A DNA stretch of 5,317 bases. It comes from Mariaggregatimicrobium sp964498785. Its GTDB lineage: Bacteria; Zhuqueibacterota; Zhuqueibacteria; Thermofontimicrobiales; Thiofontviventaceae. Where the stretch lies: positions 1-5,317 of the forward strand of contig CAZCJL010000225.1 in assembly GCA_964498785.1 (NCBI GenBank), written 5' to 3'. The notes beneath the pieces were generated by a model. The model searched no databases. It had not been told where the DNA came from and was given only the letters and a program-made list of their open reading frames with translations. The number at the start of each line of letters is the position of its first letter. The first letter of the stretch is position 1. This document shows positions 5,101 to 5,317 of this stretch, one piece after another. Both the position numbers and the translations under genes were made by a program.

Positions 5101-5317
5101 GGAAATTCCAATTAATACCACCATTTGTTGTACTTAGAATAGTACCTTGCATGCCAACAGTCCATCCCTTAAAGGCATCAATAAAAAACACATCCATCAA
5201 TGCCTGGCCTCCCGATGAAAATTGTTTTTTCCAACTGATTCCTCCATCTTCGGTTTTTAATATCTCAAGTTTCGCACATCCTAACCGTTTAAAAAACAAG
5301 GAACAATTTTGAGCATT
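2102..5317 (-). CDS. Large T9SS-secreted beta-propeller/fibronectin-III protein, 5' end outside window
   Basis: The frame is open from the right window edge to TAG at 2104-2102. The first candidate start (TTG at 5299) has no visible ribosome site, and the reading begins inside a propeller repeat, so the true start and signal peptide lie outside the window. Residues counted from 5299: about 12-203 are Ycf48/BNR-like repeats (GTIL.T.GG..W). About 209-300 and 301-390 are Fn3 domains; about 391-484 and 485-580 are Fn3-like domains with the YYW.V.A.N signature. About 585-870 form a second seven-repeat propeller, and 877-966 are a fifth Fn3. Residues 981-1065 are the T9SS type A sorting domain (QNYPNPFN, GVYVYRL, ending KLIIMK). 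By family knowledge such proteins are exported across the outer membrane by T9SS and either released or attached to the surface; propellers and Fn3 usually serve binding. No catalytic motif was seen, so substrate and role are unknown. A backup TAA lies in frame four codons after the TAG. Confidence 0.93.
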   Translation of the reverse strand, partial: NAQNCSLFFKRLGCAKLEILKTEDGGISWKKQFSSGGQALMDVFFIDAFKGWTVGMQGTILSTTNGGINWNFQSSNVTNWLEGVVFLDENRGYVIGNDIILFTADGGLSWYHNTHRYRWFEDIYFVDRWHGWAIGVRGAYQSKTIYDDGTIKRNISSGNSIVWETTDGGTNWSEFNFPINSWLIYSIFTDLNNGWAVGENGTILKYINTFPIPTPPSDLAATVVSENEVNITWSDNSDNEDGFYLYRSDGVSGVYTVLDSLDANVTSYSDKKLSNNNLYWYRVDAFNTAGKSAKSLDVLVTITMNVPTDLNAVAVSYNQINLSWTDNTSLETGYIIERKLETDSSYSILDSVDVNISSYQDSTLEEGTTYYYRVQGYNTTATSAYSNYAHATTLTELPAIPTLISPVNGAINLDTTLTLEWDSSSHVKFYHLQVATDAHFITKFVDDSLLTSTFFQPGPLAHNTTYYWHVKAKNIAGMSDWSSVWSFTTIIAAPSVPTLATPTNGAVNQPKTLTLTWNPSTDAETYHLQVSTDVTFTTTVADDSSITTTFQQVGPLTDGTTYYWRVSATNASGTSLFSAIWSFTTEEGDSPLWILQPSGTTQGLHEISFADANKGTIIGQVGTILYTCDEGINWTQQSSGVTNWLYDVSFIDPENGTAVGHEGIILRTTDSGTTWNQQISGTTRSLRGVSFVDDKTGIIVGDYGTILQTTDGGETWISQNNGIQNDLADITFINVNEAIVVGSSGIILRTTDGGITWTPKYSGTTSYLSGISFGDEVSGTVVGGGGTILHTTNGGETWSHQNSGVENFLLDVSFFNANIGTSVGQKGTILYTANGGETWTRESSGTSIDLLGVAQINSITTIAVGYTGTILRKTTNVDTITSPQLISPLDGSIGIAINPTLIWNFSTGATSFQLQVSTNSDFSDTIIDQSGITEASYSINGLSINTIYYWRVKAINSGGGSDWSSVWSFKTGTTALNYKCKEILTRFSISQNYPNPFNLSTTIRYALPKTVYVKITVFDPLGKEVETLVNGVQVAGEYEINWNPNNLTSGVYVYRLQADQFEEAKKLIIMK
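2105..2359 (-). other. T9SS type A C-terminal sorting domain
   Basis: These are the last 85 codons of the large gene. The sequence opens FSISQNYPNPFN, followed by TTIRYALP, a VKITVFDPLGKEV strand, LVNGVQVAGEYEINW, SGVYVYRL, and the basic-hydrophobic end KKLIIMK directly before the stop. This order matches the Por secretion tail that directs proteins to the type IX secretion system and is normally cleaved during export. It is the best taxonomic marker in the window. The domain ends exactly where the family normally ends, which argues that the TAG at 2104-2102 is read as a real stop in this genome. Confidence 0.92.
2410..2437. repeat. 28-bp direct repeat, copy 1 (fifth Fn3 domain)
   Basis: Identical base for base to 3856-3883. 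It encodes SDWSSVWSF at the end of the fifth Fn3 domain. The copies lie 1446 bp apart, a multiple of three. Confidence 0.9.
2439..2446 (-). repeat. Eight-G homopolymer in the coding strand
   Basis: Eight consecutive C on the plus strand, read as GGG GGG GGC (three glycines, residues 952-954) in the large gene. It sits about 26 codons before the secretion tail. Tracts of this length can slip during replication; whether this one varies cannot be seen from one sequence. Confidence 0.9.
2690..3547 (-). repeat. Seven 123-bp (41-residue) Ycf48/BNR-like propeller repeats
   Basis: Each unit reads roughly L..VSF.D...G..VG..GTIL.TTDGG.TW....SGT. The blade tryptophans fall at residues 628, 669, 710, 751, 792 and 833 of the reading from 5299, spaced exactly 41 residues (123 bp) apart. 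The seventh unit (about 842-870) has the GTIL strand but lacks the GG.TW strand. That missing strand appears to be supplied by the N-terminal segment LWILQPSGTTQ (586-596), the usual 'velcro' closure of a circular propeller. The units are diverged in DNA, sharing only short blocks such as GTTTCTCCACC on the plus strand, so the array is old rather than freshly duplicated. Confidence 0.85.
3563..4675 (-). other. Four consecutive fibronectin-III-like domains linking the two propellers
   Basis: Residues about 209-579 of the large protein. The first two are classical Fn3 (P..L.A..VS...I.L.W.DN......Y.ER..., then YYYRV.AYN-type strands) and resemble each other (LDSLDANVTSY versus LDSVDVNISSY). The last two are the P.L.SP.NGA.N....L.L.W......YHLQVSTD...YYW.V.A.N......W.FTT type, which recurs a fifth time at 877-966 after the second propeller. 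They probably act as spacers or ligand-binding modules; this is inferred from domain type only. Confidence 0.85.
3856..3883. repeat. 28-bp direct repeat, copy 2 (third Fn3 domain)
   Basis: Second exact copy of the segment at 2410-2437, encoding the same SDWSSVWSF strand at the end of the third Fn3 domain. The flanking bases differ on both sides. Confidence 0.9.
4691..5317 (-). repeat. N-terminal partial propeller (Ycf48/BNR-like repeats)
   Basis: Repeat tryptophans sit at residues 23, 64, 104 and 166, giving spacings of 41, 40 and 62. The long third interval holds an insertion of about 21 residues (around 134-156, containing TIYDDGTIKRN) in one blade. The last unit, WLIYSIFTDLNNGWAVGENG followed by TILKY, lacks its GG..W strand, as the last blade of the second propeller does. 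I infer that the closing strand and the missing blades lie beyond the right edge of the window. The first visible residues (about 1-11) match the repeat poorly. Confidence 0.75.

Noticed and set aside
5297..5299. TTG at 5299 as the true start of the large protein
   Set aside because: No ribosome site, no signal peptide after it, and the frame stays open to the window edge within a repeat region.
5028..5312. Plus-strand open frame of 94 codons at the right edge
   Set aside because: Antisense to the propeller repeats; Pro/Ser-rich content is what those repeats give in reverse.

Overview
The window looks like chromosomal DNA, AT-rich by eye, from a Bacteroidota-type bacterium. The closest guess is the Ignavibacteria/Chlorobiota or Calditrichota/Marinimicrobia side of that radiation. 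The strongest clue is the C-terminus of the large gene, an FSISQNYPNPFN...TTIRYALP...KLIIMK tail, which is the type A sorting domain of the type IX secretion system (T9SS, 'Por secretion tail'). The NYPNPFN form of this tail is especially common in those lineages. No rRNA, tRNA, CRISPR array or complete mobile element was seen.

Layout. All recognisable genes lie on the minus strand. From right to left: (i) 5317-2102 is the 3' part of a very large secreted protein. It has an N-terminal Ycf48/BNR-like propeller cut by the window edge, four fibronectin-III-like domains, a second propeller of exactly seven 41-residue repeats, a fifth Fn3 domain and the T9SS tail. (ii) About 2000-2079, on the plus strand, is an RNA-like segment that folds as domain V plus domain VI of a group II intron (class C-like). 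No reverse transcriptase or 5' part is present, so it is probably a relic. (iii) 1916-633 is one pRiA4b ORF-3-like (IS1096 passenger type) gene of 428 codons, interrupted by two in-frame amber TAG codons (1091-1089 and 677-675). (iv) 556-380 is a Phd/YefM antitoxin cut short at 58 residues, preceded by a perfect 12-bp inverted-repeat operator with two TGTACA cores. No toxin follows it. (v) 1-379 holds no supportable gene but several hairpin-forming inverted repeats.

Reading. The left 2.1 kb looks like a decayed accessory segment: intron remnant, nonsense-interrupted gene, truncated toxin-antitoxin module and inverted repeats. The right 3.2 kb is an intact-looking exported surface or extracellular protein whose N-terminus lies outside the window. 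The left-hand genes show no evident functional link to the secreted protein. The most interesting points are the two amber codons in an otherwise intact frame, the orphan antitoxin with a preserved operator, the isolated intron catalytic domains, and an 8-G tract just upstream of the secretion tail.
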